From assembly GCA_902800395.1 (NCBI GenBank), contig CADCEC010000001.1:186001-250000 (forward strand): a stretch of DNA of 64,000 bases, read 5' to 3'. Under the pieces are notes generated by a model. The model was given only the letters and a program-made list of their open reading frames with translations, was not told the DNA's origin and searched no databases. The DNA comes from an uncultured Bacteroidota bacterium (GTDB lineage Bacteria; Bacteroidota; Bacteroidia; Bacteroidales; P3). Made by a program: the position numbers and the translations under genes. Of this stretch, positions 35,765 through 43,674 are shown piece after piece (positions within the stretch are counted from its first letter, which is position 1; every line of letters starts with the position of its first letter).

Positions 35765-36487
35765 ATGAAGATTTGTAACAAGATGTTTGCAGAATGTTTA
35801 GGTACCTTCGTGCTCGTGCTCGGCGGCTGCGGTACCGCGCTGTTCGGACACGTCGGATTCCTCGGTGTGGCCATTGCTTTTGGACTTACCGTCATCGCTA
35901 TGGCTTACGGCATCGGACACATCAGCGGTGCCCACCTCAACCCTGCCGTCTCGTTCGGCGTGTGGGTCAACGGCCGCATGAGTTTCAAAGAGATGCTGCT
36001 CTACTGGGTGGCACAGATTGTTGGAGCCGTCATCGCCGGCGCCGTGCTGCTGCTCATCTGGAAGTCCACCACCGACGCCGCCACGGGAGTCTTTGCCGCC
36101 AACGGCTTCGGCGCAGACTTCGCCGCTGCTACGGGCAACGCCGACTACCAGAGCATCTGCACCGGCGGTGCCTTCTTGGTCGAGGCCCTGCTGACCTTCG
36201 TGTTCCTGATGGTCATCCTCGGCGTCACCGACAGCCGACACGAGAACGGCAAGTTCGCCGGCCTCGCCATCGGTCTCACCCTGGTGCTCATCCATCTCGT
36301 CAGCATTCCGCTGACCAACACCTCTGTCAACCCTGCCCGCTCGCTCTCGCAGGCCCTCTTCAGCTGCGCTGATGGCTGGAACGCCCTGAGCCAGCTGTGG
36401 CTCTTCATCGTCGCCCCGCTGGTAGGTGCTGGCCTCGCCGGCCTTGCCTATAAGTGCCTCGGCGGATGCTGCAAATGTAAAGAGTAA
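35765..36487 (+). CDS. aqpZ: Aquaporin (AqpZ-type)
   Basis: A 240-residue MIP-family channel with six membrane helices and both pore motifs, HLNPAV near residue 60 and SVNPARS near 191. The Arg after the second NPA is the selectivity-filter residue. Absence of the glycerol-facilitator insertion favours a water channel. The C-terminus has Cys residues (LGGCCKCKE). It is monocistronic, with a strong terminator after it. Confidence 0.93.
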   Translation: MKICNKMFAECLGTFVLVLGGCGTALFGHVGFLGVAIAFGLTVIAMAYGIGHISGAHLNPAVSFGVWVNGRMSFKEMLLYWVAQIVGAVIAGAVLLLIWKSTTDAATGVFAANGFGADFAAATGNADYQSICTGGAFLVEALLTFVFLMVILGVTDSRHENGKFAGLAIGLTLVLIHLVSIPLTNTSVNPARSLSQALFSCADGWNALSQLWLFIVAPLVGAGLAGLAYKCLGGCCKCKE

Positions 36488-36506
36488 TTAATTACGATTA
36501 ACGATT

Positions 36507-36540
36507 AAAGGGGTGGCGTACCGTTATACGCCACCCCTTT
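36507..36540 (+). terminator. Terminator after the aquaporin
   Basis: A perfect 14-bp stem (AAAGGGGTGGCGTA / TACGCCACCCCTTT) with a 6-base loop followed by GATTTTT, 19 bases after the stop. Confidence 0.88.
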
Positions 36541-36660
36541 GATTTTTAGCCGAATACGTTGTTTAAGAAATTTTAACAGTAGAATGTAGCACTGTCAATC
36601 AGCGTTTTACATTATCCTCCACTTTTTCACTCATTGCTAACACTCACTTTTGTAATGGTT

Positions 36661-36703
36661 TAGTAAGAGCAGAGTAAGAGGGGAGTAAGACATGAGTAAG
36701 ACC
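36661..36703. repeat. GAGTAAGA repeat in the gap before mtaB
   Basis: Four units around AGAGTAAGAG / GAGTAAGACA with period about 10. The remaining gap (36541-36769) shows no gene. Confidence 0.6.
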
Positions 36704-36769
36704 TAGGCACTTAATGGTCTGGAAATCAGATCCCGTTTTTGAGGTTATGTTAAGTAGGATTTTGGGTGA

Positions 36770-38095
36770 TTAGTGATCGGTGGTCAGCACGATGTTGCCC
36801 TCGCTGAGGGTGACCTCCTCGATGGTGTTTACCAGCAAGGGGTCGTAAGGACGTGCGACGCGGATGTAGTTGTCGGTCCAGCCTTGGATGAGTTGATGAT
36901 TGCTTGATTGTTTGATTGTTTGATTGTTTGAGTGGGGTGTGGATTCCCAGAGGACGGGGCGGGTTTTGCCGAGCTGGGAGGCGATAAACTCGTGATGTTT
37001 CTGTTCGCTGAGTTCGAGGAGGCGGGCGGTGTGCTCATGGCGCACGGGGATGGGTATCTTCTCGCCCAGTTTCAGTGCTGCGGTGCCGGGGCGGTCGCTG
37101 TAGGTGAAGACGTGAAGGTAGGAGATGGGGAGCGAGTCGATGAAACTGAGCACCTTTTGGAATTCTTCCTCCGTCTCGCCGTTGAAGCCTGCCATCACGT
37201 CGGCGGCGATGCAGGCATCGGGCATGACGGATTTGATTCGTTGCAGTTTGGAGGCGTAGAGGGCGGTGTCGTAGCGACGATGCATGAGTTGGAGCACATG
37301 GTCGCTGCCAGCCTGCAGGGGAATGTGGAAGTGGGGAAGGAAGGCGCGGGAGTGGGCAACGAAGTCGATGATGTCATCGGTGAGGAGGTTGGGCTCGATG
37401 GAGGAGATGCGATAGCGGAGGATGCCTTCTAGTTTATCCAGTTGCTTTAGGAGCTCTAGGAAGGGTTGATTGCTTGATTGCTTGATTGCTTGATTGTTTG
37501 ATTGGCCGAAGGTGCCGGTGTTGACACCGGTGAGGATGACCTCCTTGGCACCGCTGTCGGCGATGCGGCGGGCGGCGCCAAGGGTCTCTTCGATGGTGGC
37601 TGAGCGCGAGCGTCCGCGGGCGTAGGGGATGGCGCAGTAGGTGCAGAAATAGTCGCAGCCGTCTTGTATCTTGAAGAAGGTACGGGTACGGTCTCCGGAG
37701 GAGTACTGGGGCTGGAAAGGGAGTGAAAGGGAGTGAGAGGGAGTGAGAGGGAGTGAAAGGACGTTACCGGCGAGAAGCTGTGGAAGCATTGCCTTGCGGT
37801 CGTTGCCGAGGACGAGGGTGACACCGGGGATGCTTTCTATCTCCTTTGCGGCCACCTGAGCAAAGCAGCCCATGACGACAATCTGTGCGTCGGGGTTCTG
37901 GCGGTGGGCCTGCCGGATGGCGTTGCGGCATTTCTTCTCGGCCACCGCCGTCACGGTGCAGGTGTTGATGATATAAAGGTCGGCCACATTACCCCATTCG
38001 ACGATGCTGTGCCCTTCTTCGCTGAGGCGGCGTAGCAAATCGGAGGTTTCAGCGTAGTTTAGTTTGCACCCTAGGGTATGCGCGGCGATGGTCAT
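36770..38095 (-). CDS. mtaB: tRNA t6A37 methylthiotransferase MtaB
   Basis: A 441-residue radical SAM enzyme that turns t6A37 into ms2t6A. The N-terminal UPF0004 domain has TLGCKLNYAET and CFAQVA, the radical SAM motif CDYFCTYCAIPYARG lies in the middle, and a TRAM-like end follows (RVARPYDPLLVNTIEEVTL). Three short-repeat inserts keep the frame: a GAGTGAAAGG tract before the radical SAM domain, a TTGATTGC tract after TGVNTGTFG, and another near residue 390. MtaB needs t6A, made in part by TsaE encoded at 19.4 kb. The ATG overlaps the upstream stop by one base. Confidence 0.93.
   Translation of the reverse strand: MTIAAHTLGCKLNYAETSDLLRRLSEEGHSIVEWGNVADLYIINTCTVTAVAEKKCRNAIRQAHRQNPDAQIVVMGCFAQVAAKEIESIPGVTLVLGNDRKAMLPQLLAGNVLSLPLTPSHSLSLPFQPQYSSGDRTRTFFKIQDGCDYFCTYCAIPYARGRSRSATIEETLGAARRIADSGAKEVILTGVNTGTFGQSNNQAIKQSSNQPFLELLKQLDKLEGILRYRISSIEPNLLTDDIIDFVAHSRAFLPHFHIPLQAGSDHVLQLMHRRYDTALYASKLQRIKSVMPDACIAADVMAGFNGETEEEFQKVLSFIDSLPISYLHVFTYSDRPGTAALKLGEKIPIPVRHEHTARLLELSEQKHHEFIASQLGKTRPVLWESTPHSNNQTIKQSSNHQLIQGWTDNYIRVARPYDPLLVNTIEEVTLSEGNIVLTTDH
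36893..36934. repeat. In-frame TTGATTGT repeat near the mtaB 3' end
   Basis: About five 8-base units. On the minus strand they code SNNQTIKQSSNHQL, just before the conserved QGWTDNYIRV segment. Confidence 0.8.
37466..37505. repeat. In-frame TTGATTGC repeat in the middle of mtaB
   Basis: Five tandem 8-base units (TTGATTGC, last ones TTGATTGT). On the minus strand they code QSNNQAIKQSSNQ after the conserved TGVNTG motif. Confidence 0.85.
37719..37760. repeat. In-frame 10-bp repeat in mtaB
   Basis: Four near-perfect copies of GGGAGTGAAA/GGGAGTGAGA. On the minus strand they give LPLTPSHSLSLPF before the radical SAM domain. Confidence 0.85.
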
Positions 38096-39129
38096 CAGTC
38101 ACTTAAAAGGGGCGAATGCTCGTCGTACTGCAGGGCGTGGATCATCTTGATGGCGTCCTCGTCGGGGAAGATGGCGAAGTCGGGCTGCGGCTCAAGGAGC
38201 AGTATCTCGCGGCCTTCTTTGTCCTTGCCGATGCCCTGGATACATTTGCGGGCCACGGAGACGCGGCTTTTGCGGTTGGCGAAGGCGAAGAGTTCGTCGC
38301 CGGCGCGGTTGAAGATGAGTTCGCTGCTCTCGTTAGCCACGAGTTTGGTGCCGTCTTTCAGGAGGACGACGGTCTTGCTCTTGCCCTGGGCGGCCATGCA
38401 GGCGATGTCGTAGATGGAGACGAAGCGGTCTCCGTTGTCGAGGCGAATCAGTATCGCGCGGTCGTTCATATTGCCGTGGTGCCAACGTTCCTTGACGGTG
38501 AGTGTGTTGTTCTCGTAGTATTTGTTGTCGCCGTGCTTCAGGCCACCTTCGTACCATCCTTCGCGAATGAGGAGACCGTCGCTGTTGTATTCTACAAGGC
38601 GTCCCTCGAGACCGCCGTTGACGTAGTTGCCGGTGATGTAGCCGTTCTTGCCGATGCGTTTCCACCAGCGGCCGTGGCGGTGGTTGTTGAGCCAGTGGGC
38701 GACCTCGGCGGTATCGCCGTTGCGCTCGTAGATGACATGGATGCCGTCCTTGACGCCCATGTTATAGGAAGCTTCCTTGACGAGGCGGCCGTCTTCAGCG
38801 TAGAACTTCCAGAGACCGTGACGGTTGCGCTGATTGTATTCGCCACGGGCGAGGAGGTGTCCCTGTTCGTCGTAGGCTTCGTGGAGGCAGCGGCGGCCGG
38901 GTTCGGTGTAGGTGTTGCGGATACGTACGGTGCCGTCGTGGTAGAAATAGGTGAAGGTGCCGGTCTCGAGGCCATCGACGAAGTCGCCCTCATAGATTTT
39001 GGAGCCGTCCTTGTCGGTGCGGATCCAATGACCCTGACGGCGTCCCTGTTGGTCGGTTTTATTTTGCGCGGTGGCCGACACGGCGGTCAGCATAAGTGCG
39101 GTAGCGAGGAGGATGATTGTTCTTTTCAT
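38095..39129 (-). CDS. Secreted MORN/YwqK-like repeat protein
   Basis: A 344-residue protein with a signal peptide (MKRTIILLATALMLTAVSATAQ). Residues 25-225 are about nine repeats of a MORN/YwqK kind (for example GQHLLARGEYNQRNRHGLWKFY-like units with G-x-W/Y). A unique C-terminal part of about 110 residues follows. Proteins with such repeats are common, uncharacterised exported proteins in Bacteroidota. It is coupled to mtaB by a one-base overlap, though a functional link is not obvious. Confidence 0.8.
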   Translation of the reverse strand: MKRTIILLATALMLTAVSATAQNKTDQQGRRQGHWIRTDKDGSKIYEGDFVDGLETGTFTYFYHDGTVRIRNTYTEPGRRCLHEAYDEQGHLLARGEYNQRNRHGLWKFYAEDGRLVKEASYNMGVKDGIHVIYERNGDTAEVAHWLNNHRHGRWWKRIGKNGYITGNYVNGGLEGRLVEYNSDGLLIREGWYEGGLKHGDNKYYENNTLTVKERWHHGNMNDRAILIRLDNGDRFVSIYDIACMAAQGKSKTVVLLKDGTKLVANESSELIFNRAGDELFAFANRKSRVSVARKCIQGIGKDKEGREILLLEPQPDFAIFPDEDAIKMIHALQYDEHSPLLSD

Positions 39130-39181
39130 CGTGGAATTATCCTTTTTATATGATTGAATAACGCATGTTTATATATTTTAT

Positions 39182-39212
39182 TTTGACAGGTGAAAAAAAA
39201 AGTGTACTTTTG
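39182..39212 (+). promoter_or_regulatory. Promoter for ispD
   Basis: TTTG (39182-39185), 19 bases, TACTTTTG (39205-39212). This is among the best promoter matches in the window, about 35 bases before the ATG. Confidence 0.7.
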
Positions 39213-39246
39213 CATTTTGTAACGGTTAACGTTTAATGATTGAATG

Positions 39247-40038
39247 ATGAGAAATATCGCAGTGGTTTTGGCAGGAGGTACCGGCAGCCGTATGGGTTCG
39301 TCGGTGCCAAAGCAATTTATGTTGCTCGGCGACCGAAGTGGAGCCAAGCATTCACAAAAGCTTGCCGGGCGCACTGTGATAGAGTATTCTCTTGACACCT
39401 TCTGCAATCATCCGGCCATCGACGAAGTGGCAGTGGTGGTGCATCCCGACTGGCGGGGACGGATGGAGGAGATAGTAGATAGTGGAAAGTGGAAAGTGGA
39501 AAGTGGGAAGTTTGGGAAAATAATTGACGGTGGCAGCGAGCGTTATATGTCGAGTCTCAACGCTATCATGGCTTATATTGATGAGCCCGACGATACCAAC
39601 TTGTTGCTGCACGATGCCGCGCGGCCGTTCGTCTCGGCGGAGATTATCGACCGTGTGGTTGCCGCATTAGAACACCATGAAGCTGTGGGCGTTGCGGTGC
39701 CGAGCATCGATACCGTGTGGGAAGTGCATCCTGATATAAGTGGAGAGTTAATAGTTAAAAGAGAAGAGTGTGAGATACCGCGATTTGTGGCAAGGATACC
39801 GGAGCGCAAGCTGATGTGGCGGGCGCAGACCCCGCAGGCTTTTCGTCTGCCTTTGATTCGCGACGCCTACCAACGTGCCTTGCAGGACCCCCAGTTCCAA
39901 GCTACCGACGACTGCGGAGTGGTCCGCAAGTATATGCCCGGCACCAAGATTGCGGTGGTGGAAGGCAGCGAGCGCAACCTGAAGGTTACCACCCCTCAGG
40001 ACCTCGCCGCGCTGGAACAAATGTTGATAAATGGATAG
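39247..40038 (+). CDS. ispD: 2-C-methyl-D-erythritol 4-phosphate cytidylyltransferase
   Basis: About 263 residues. Nucleotidyltransferase motifs are VVLAGGTGSRMGSSVPKQF, HDAARPFVS, WRAQTPQAFRLP and the end RNLKVTTPQDLAALE. It makes CDP-methylerythritol in the non-mevalonate pathway. Two inserts enlarge it: GDRSGAKHSQKLAG after PKQFMLL, and a GTGGAAA-repeat loop (SGKWKVESGK) near residue 80. Either of two adjacent ATG codons (39244, 39247) could start it. A ribitol-5-phosphate cytidylyltransferase is the alternative, but the fused enzyme at 42303 fits that role better. Confidence 0.85.
   Translation: MRNIAVVLAGGTGSRMGSSVPKQFMLLGDRSGAKHSQKLAGRTVIEYSLDTFCNHPAIDEVAVVVHPDWRGRMEEIVDSGKWKVESGKFGKIIDGGSERYMSSLNAIMAYIDEPDDTNLLLHDAARPFVSAEIIDRVVAALEHHEAVGVAVPSIDTVWEVHPDISGELIVKREECEIPRFVARIPERKLMWRAQTPQAFRLPLIRDAYQRALQDPQFQATDDCGVVRKYMPGTKIAVVEGSERNLKVTTPQDLAALEQMLING
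39482..39509. repeat. In-frame 7-bp repeat in ispD
   Basis: GTGGAAA three times then GTGGGAA. It encodes SGKWKVESGK. The same unit appears in YfhO (minus strand) and twice, inverted, in the PflX-like gene. Confidence 0.88.
40024..40036 (+). repeat. ispD 3'-end core repeat, copy 1
   Basis: TTGATAAATGGAT at the last codons and stop of ispD. The same core returns after the Fic gene and after the Bro-N gene. Confidence 0.75.
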
Positions 40039-40070
40039 TGAAAAAAGAAGATAAAGAATAAGAAGAATGT

Positions 40071-40099
40071 CTATTTGCCGAATGTTTTTCGGCGAATAG
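40071..40099 (+). terminator. Hairpin after ispD
   Basis: A 12-bp stem (CTATTTGCCGAA / TTCGGCGAATAG, one T-G pair) with a 5-base loop. There is no long T-run after it, so it may be a weak terminator or an RNA-end structure. Confidence 0.45.
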
Positions 40100-40135
40100 G
40101 AAGGGTAATCACCGAAAGTAACGAAGTAGGAAGAT

Positions 40136-41227
40136 ATGTATCTGCATCAAAGGGACAATTGGTGGGAGTTTAAATACGACGCTCAGGCGGTGCTAAACCG
40201 GCTGGGTGAGGTGCGTGCAAAGCAAGGACAGATGTTGGGTCGCATGTCTTCATTGGGTTTCGACTTTCAGGGTGAAGCGATGCTGACTACGATGTCGTTG
40301 GAGTTGGTGCGCTCAAGTGAAATCGAGGGCGAGAGTCTCGATATGTCCCAAGTCCGTTCATCGATAGCACGTCGTCTTGGTATTGAGACGGCGGGTATTG
40401 TCCCGGCCTCGCGTTATGTGGAAGGTGTTGTGGAAATGCTCTTGGACGCTACACAGCACTACGACCAGCCGTTAAGCGATGACCGTCTTTTTGGCTGGCA
40501 CAATGTGTTGTTTCCTTCAGGCAGGAGTGGACTCTATACCATTGAAGTGGCGAAATATCGCAGTGGTGAAATGCAGGTCGTTTCTGGCCCTATGGGACAT
40601 GAGGCGGTGCATTACGAAGCCCCGAAGCCTGAACGTGTTCCAGCAGAGATGCATCGTTTTATCGATTGGGTAAATAATGATGATGGACTCGACCTCGTAA
40701 TCAAGTCGGGCATAGCCCACTTGTGGTTTGTCTCCATCCATCCGTTTGACGATGGCAACGGACGTATTACCCGTGCCATTACCGATATGTTGTTGGCGCG
40801 CAGCGAGCATTCCCCCAAACGTTTTTACAGCATGTCGAATGAGATAAAACTTTGTCAAAAGGAATATTATGATGTGCTGGAGCGGACTCAGCGTGGCGAC
40901 GGCGATATCACCGAGTGGCTGCTGTGGTTCCTTGACTGTCTGGACAGGGCATTGTCCTCAACAGAGGATACGCTGTCGTCAGTTTTGGAGAAGGCCCGGT
41001 TCTGGGAGCGTCATGCAGGACTGGTGGTCAATGAGCGCCAGCGGCGAATCATCAATATGCAGTTTGATGGTTTCTTTGGCAAACTGACGTCAAGCAAATG
41101 GGCTAAGATTGGCAAGTGCTCGTCCGATACAGCACTCAATGATATAAGGTATCTGATAGAAAATGGAGTGTTAAGAAAGAACGACGAGGGAGGTCGCAGC
41201 ACAAATTATTCGTTGGTGAAGGAATGA
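40136..41227 (+). CDS. Fic-domain protein, probable AMP-transferase
   Basis: A 363-residue protein with the complete Fic motif HPFDDGNGRITR near residue 202. The inhibitory helix motif SSEIEGE lies near residue 62, so this is a class II, self-inhibited Fic enzyme. An N-terminal DUF4172-like part and a C-terminal winged-helix-like region (KLTSSKWAKIGKCSSDTAL, LIENGVLRKNDEGGRS) complete it. Fic enzymes transfer AMP to Ser/Thr/Tyr of target proteins; the target is unknown. It stands between ispD and the Bro-N gene, with short repeats at both junctions, suggesting later insertion. Confidence 0.9.
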   Translation: MYLHQRDNWWEFKYDAQAVLNRLGEVRAKQGQMLGRMSSLGFDFQGEAMLTTMSLELVRSSEIEGESLDMSQVRSSIARRLGIETAGIVPASRYVEGVVEMLLDATQHYDQPLSDDRLFGWHNVLFPSGRSGLYTIEVAKYRSGEMQVVSGPMGHEAVHYEAPKPERVPAEMHRFIDWVNNDDGLDLVIKSGIAHLWFVSIHPFDDGNGRITRAITDMLLARSEHSPKRFYSMSNEIKLCQKEYYDVLERTQRGDGDITEWLLWFLDCLDRALSSTEDTLSSVLEKARFWERHAGLVVNERQRRIINMQFDGFFGKLTSSKWAKIGKCSSDTALNDIRYLIENGVLRKNDEGGRSTNYSLVKE

Positions 41228-41242
41228 CCTTATCATCGACAC

Positions 41243-41263
41243 GGAATATTGATAAATGGATTG
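41243..41263 (+). repeat. ispD 3'-end-like repeat, copy 2
   Basis: A 21-base sequence with the core TTGATAAATGGATTG, 15 bases after the Fic stop. It is identical over all 21 bases to copy 3 at 42262-42282. Confidence 0.88.
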
Positions 41264-41347
41264 TGAAACAAATCAAGAAACAGACTAACGGAAAAGGCGA
41301 AGCGGCAATTGGGACAATAATATCAGTAAGATGTGCGTTTAAATAAT

Positions 41348-42235
41348 ATGGAACAGGTAAACGAGAATAATTTGGCACTACAGCTTTTTGAAGGCAAGCA
41401 GGTGCGCTTTGTATGGGACGAAAAAAAGGAGATATACTATTTCTCCGTAGTGGATATTGTGCAGATACTGACTGAAAGTGTCGACTACCAGGCTGCCAGA
41501 AAATATTGGAAGGTGCTGAAGGGTAGGTTGTTGAAGGAAGGGAATGAAACGGTAACAAATTGTTACCAGTTGAAACTCCCTGCTGCTGATGGTAAAAATC
41601 GTCTTACTGATGTCGCTGACCTGGAGGGTATCTTCCGTATCATTCAGTCTGTTCCTTCCAAGAAGGCGGAGCCGGTGAAACAGTGGCTTGCTGAGATAGG
41701 ACACCAGCGCATCGACCAGATGATTGACCCCGAGCTCACGTTCCAGATGGCTGTGGAGGACTATCGCAGACAGGGATATTCGGATCGTTGGATTAACGAG
41801 CGGATGAAGTCCATTCAGATGCGTAAAGAGTTGACCGACGAGTGGCACCGTGCAGGTGTGCATGAGCAGAAGGATTTCGCTATATTGACCAATGTCCTTA
41901 CCAAAGCCTGGAGTGGTATGACCACAGGCGAGTACAAGCAATACAAAGGCCTCACGAAGGAAAACCTGCGCGATAATATGACCAATATCGAGCTTGCTCT
42001 CAATACCCTTGCCGAAGTGGCCACCACTGAACTCTCTCGTCAGAGCAACCCTAAAGGGATGACGCAGAGTCGTAAGAATGCGCAGGCAGGAGGCGAGGTG
42101 GCATGCAACGCCCGAACAGACTTGGAGAGTCGTCTCGGTCATAGTGTAGTCTCTCCTCTCAAAGCCTCTAATTATCTCCAACGAGAGGAGTCCAACGCTA
42201 AAGAAATACCTCATAAAAAGAAAAGTAAGGAATAG
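41348..42235 (+). CDS. Bro-N-like protein, phage antirepressor type
   Basis: About 295 residues from the ATG at 41348 (MEQVNENNLALQLFEG); a start at 41333 would add five residues. Residues 10-110 resemble a Bro-N domain (FEGKQVRFVWDEKKEIYYFSVVDIVQ, then LTDVADLEGIFRIIQSVPS). The C-terminal part (WSGMTTGEYKQYKGLTKENL and VACNARTDLESRLGHSV) matches the tail of many chromosomal Bacteroides Bro-N proteins related to DinD. The role is unclear; such proteins often travel with mobile DNA. No phage genes are near. Confidence 0.78.
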   Translation: MEQVNENNLALQLFEGKQVRFVWDEKKEIYYFSVVDIVQILTESVDYQAARKYWKVLKGRLLKEGNETVTNCYQLKLPAADGKNRLTDVADLEGIFRIIQSVPSKKAEPVKQWLAEIGHQRIDQMIDPELTFQMAVEDYRRQGYSDRWINERMKSIQMRKELTDEWHRAGVHEQKDFAILTNVLTKAWSGMTTGEYKQYKGLTKENLRDNMTNIELALNTLAEVATTELSRQSNPKGMTQSRKNAQAGGEVACNARTDLESRLGHSVVSPLKASNYLQREESNAKEIPHKKKSKE

Positions 42236-42261
42236 AACTGAATATTTCTCTGCGGAGATAT

Positions 42262-42282
42262 GGAATATTGATAAATGGATTG
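42262..42282 (+). repeat. ispD 3'-end-like repeat, copy 3
   Basis: Exact 21-base match to copy 2, located between the Bro-N stop and the start of the CDP-ribitol synthase gene. Confidence 0.88.
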
Positions 42283-42302
42283 CTAAAGATTAAACATAAT
42301 AG

Positions 42303-43670
42303 ATGAAAAATATTGCAGTGATATTAGCAGGGGGTGTGGGCAGTCGGATGGGCTATTCCACCCCTAAACAATTCTATAAAGTAGCAGGTAAGACTGTTAT
42401 TGAACACACCATAGATGCATTTGAGAGCCATAGTGGTATCGATGAGATTGCCGTGGTGATGAATGAGGCATGCATTGATCGAATGGAGGATATTATCCTT
42501 CATAACAAATGGTGTAAGTTGAAGAAGCTGCTAAAGGGTGGTGCGGAACGTTACATGTCAACGCTATCGGCTATTGAGTCTTACGATGGCGAGGAAGTAA
42601 ATCTGATATTCCATGATGCAGTAAGGCCGTTGGTAAGCCGCCGAATTATTGATGATGTAATCTCCGCTCTTGTCGACCATGAAGCTATTGACGTGGCTGT
42701 TCCTGCTACTGATACTATCATCGAAGTTAATTCTATAGGTGATACGATCTCCTCTATACCTCCCCGTGCCTCATTGCGTAGGGGACAGACTCCACAGGCT
42801 TTCCGTCTATCAATAATCAAAGAGGCATACCGTCGTGCCTTACAAGATCCTTCGTTCGTCTCGACAGACGATTGTGGGACAGTGATAAAATATATGCCAG
42901 AGGTTCCTGTATTTGTTGTCCTTGGAGAGGAATCCAATATGAAACTCACCTACAAGGAGGATTCCTATTTGTTGGATAAACTTTTCCAACTCAAGGGTAC
43001 ATCGGTACATGATAATACAGACTTTTCTCAGTTGAGAGGGAAGGTGATTGTGGTGTTTGGTGGTAATTCAGGTATCGGCGAGGAGATAGTGAAGATGGCC
43101 TCAGCTAACTGTGGCAAGGTTTACTCGTTTTCTCGTTCTACCACGGGTACAGACATCTCTGATGCCGAAAGTGTGAAAAGAGCTATTCAAAGCATTGCTG
43201 AGAAAGAAGGTCGGATAGACTTTGTAGTGAATAGTGCAGCCATACTGATGAAGGAACCATTGATGACAATGACTCCTGATGCTATCAAGGCAATTATCAA
43301 TACCAACTATTGGGGAATGGTGAATGTGGCGATGGCGTCGTATGAATGGTTGAAAAAATCGAACGGACAGTTGTTGCTTTTTACGTCAAGTTCCTACACA
43401 CGTGGACGAGCCTTCTATAGTCTCTATTCGTCGACAAAGGCAGCTGCAGTTAACTTTGCTCAAGCATTGGCACAAGAGTGGGATTCTGACGGAATCCGAA
43501 TCAATGTCATCAATCCAGAGCGTACAAAGACACCCATGAGGGTTAAGAACTTCGGAGTCGAACCCGATAACACTTTGTTGAAAGCCGATGAGGTTGCAGT
43601 TGCTTCGTTGAATACGCTGCTTTCTGATTTTAGTGGTCAAGTGGTGGATGTAAAGATAAGGAAAGATTGA
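42303..43670 (+). CDS. Fused ribitol-5-phosphate cytidylyltransferase / SDR reductase (CDP-ribitol synthase, Bcs1-like)
   Basis: A 455-residue two-domain enzyme. Residues 1-230 are an IspD/TarI-like cytidylyltransferase (VILAGGVGSRMGYSTPKQF, FHDAVRPLVS, RRGQTPQAFRLS). Residues 240-455 are a short-chain dehydrogenase with a glycine-rich GGNSGIGEE loop, NSAAIL, and the catalytic Ser, Tyr and Lys in SSSYTRG...YSSTKAA. This order matches Haemophilus Bcs1, which reduces ribulose-5-phosphate and makes CDP-ribitol. It is followed after four bases by a TagF/TarL-like polyol-phosphate transferase, which supports the assignment. The gene is clearly AT-richer than ispD. Confidence 0.85.
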   Translation: MKNIAVILAGGVGSRMGYSTPKQFYKVAGKTVIEHTIDAFESHSGIDEIAVVMNEACIDRMEDIILHNKWCKLKKLLKGGAERYMSTLSAIESYDGEEVNLIFHDAVRPLVSRRIIDDVISALVDHEAIDVAVPATDTIIEVNSIGDTISSIPPRASLRRGQTPQAFRLSIIKEAYRRALQDPSFVSTDDCGTVIKYMPEVPVFVVLGEESNMKLTYKEDSYLLDKLFQLKGTSVHDNTDFSQLRGKVIVVFGGNSGIGEEIVKMASANCGKVYSFSRSTTGTDISDAESVKRAIQSIAEKEGRIDFVVNSAAILMKEPLMTMTPDAIKAIINTNYWGMVNVAMASYEWLKKSNGQLLLFTSSSYTRGRAFYSLYSSTKAAAVNFAQALAQEWDSDGIRINVINPERTKTPMRVKNFGVEPDNTLLKADEVAVASLNTLLSDFSGQVVDVKIRKD

Positions 43671-43674
43671 TAGT

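Noticed and set aside
37466-37505. Tandem repeats in mtaB considered as a CRISPR array
   Set aside because: Units are 8 bases with no spacers, and they are translated in frame.
40136-42235. Fic and Bro-N genes considered as a prophage or toxin-antitoxin island
   Set aside because: No phage structural genes, integrase, tRNA attachment site or FicA-type antitoxin is present; the Fic protein carries its own inhibitory motif. Only the flanking repeats are reported.
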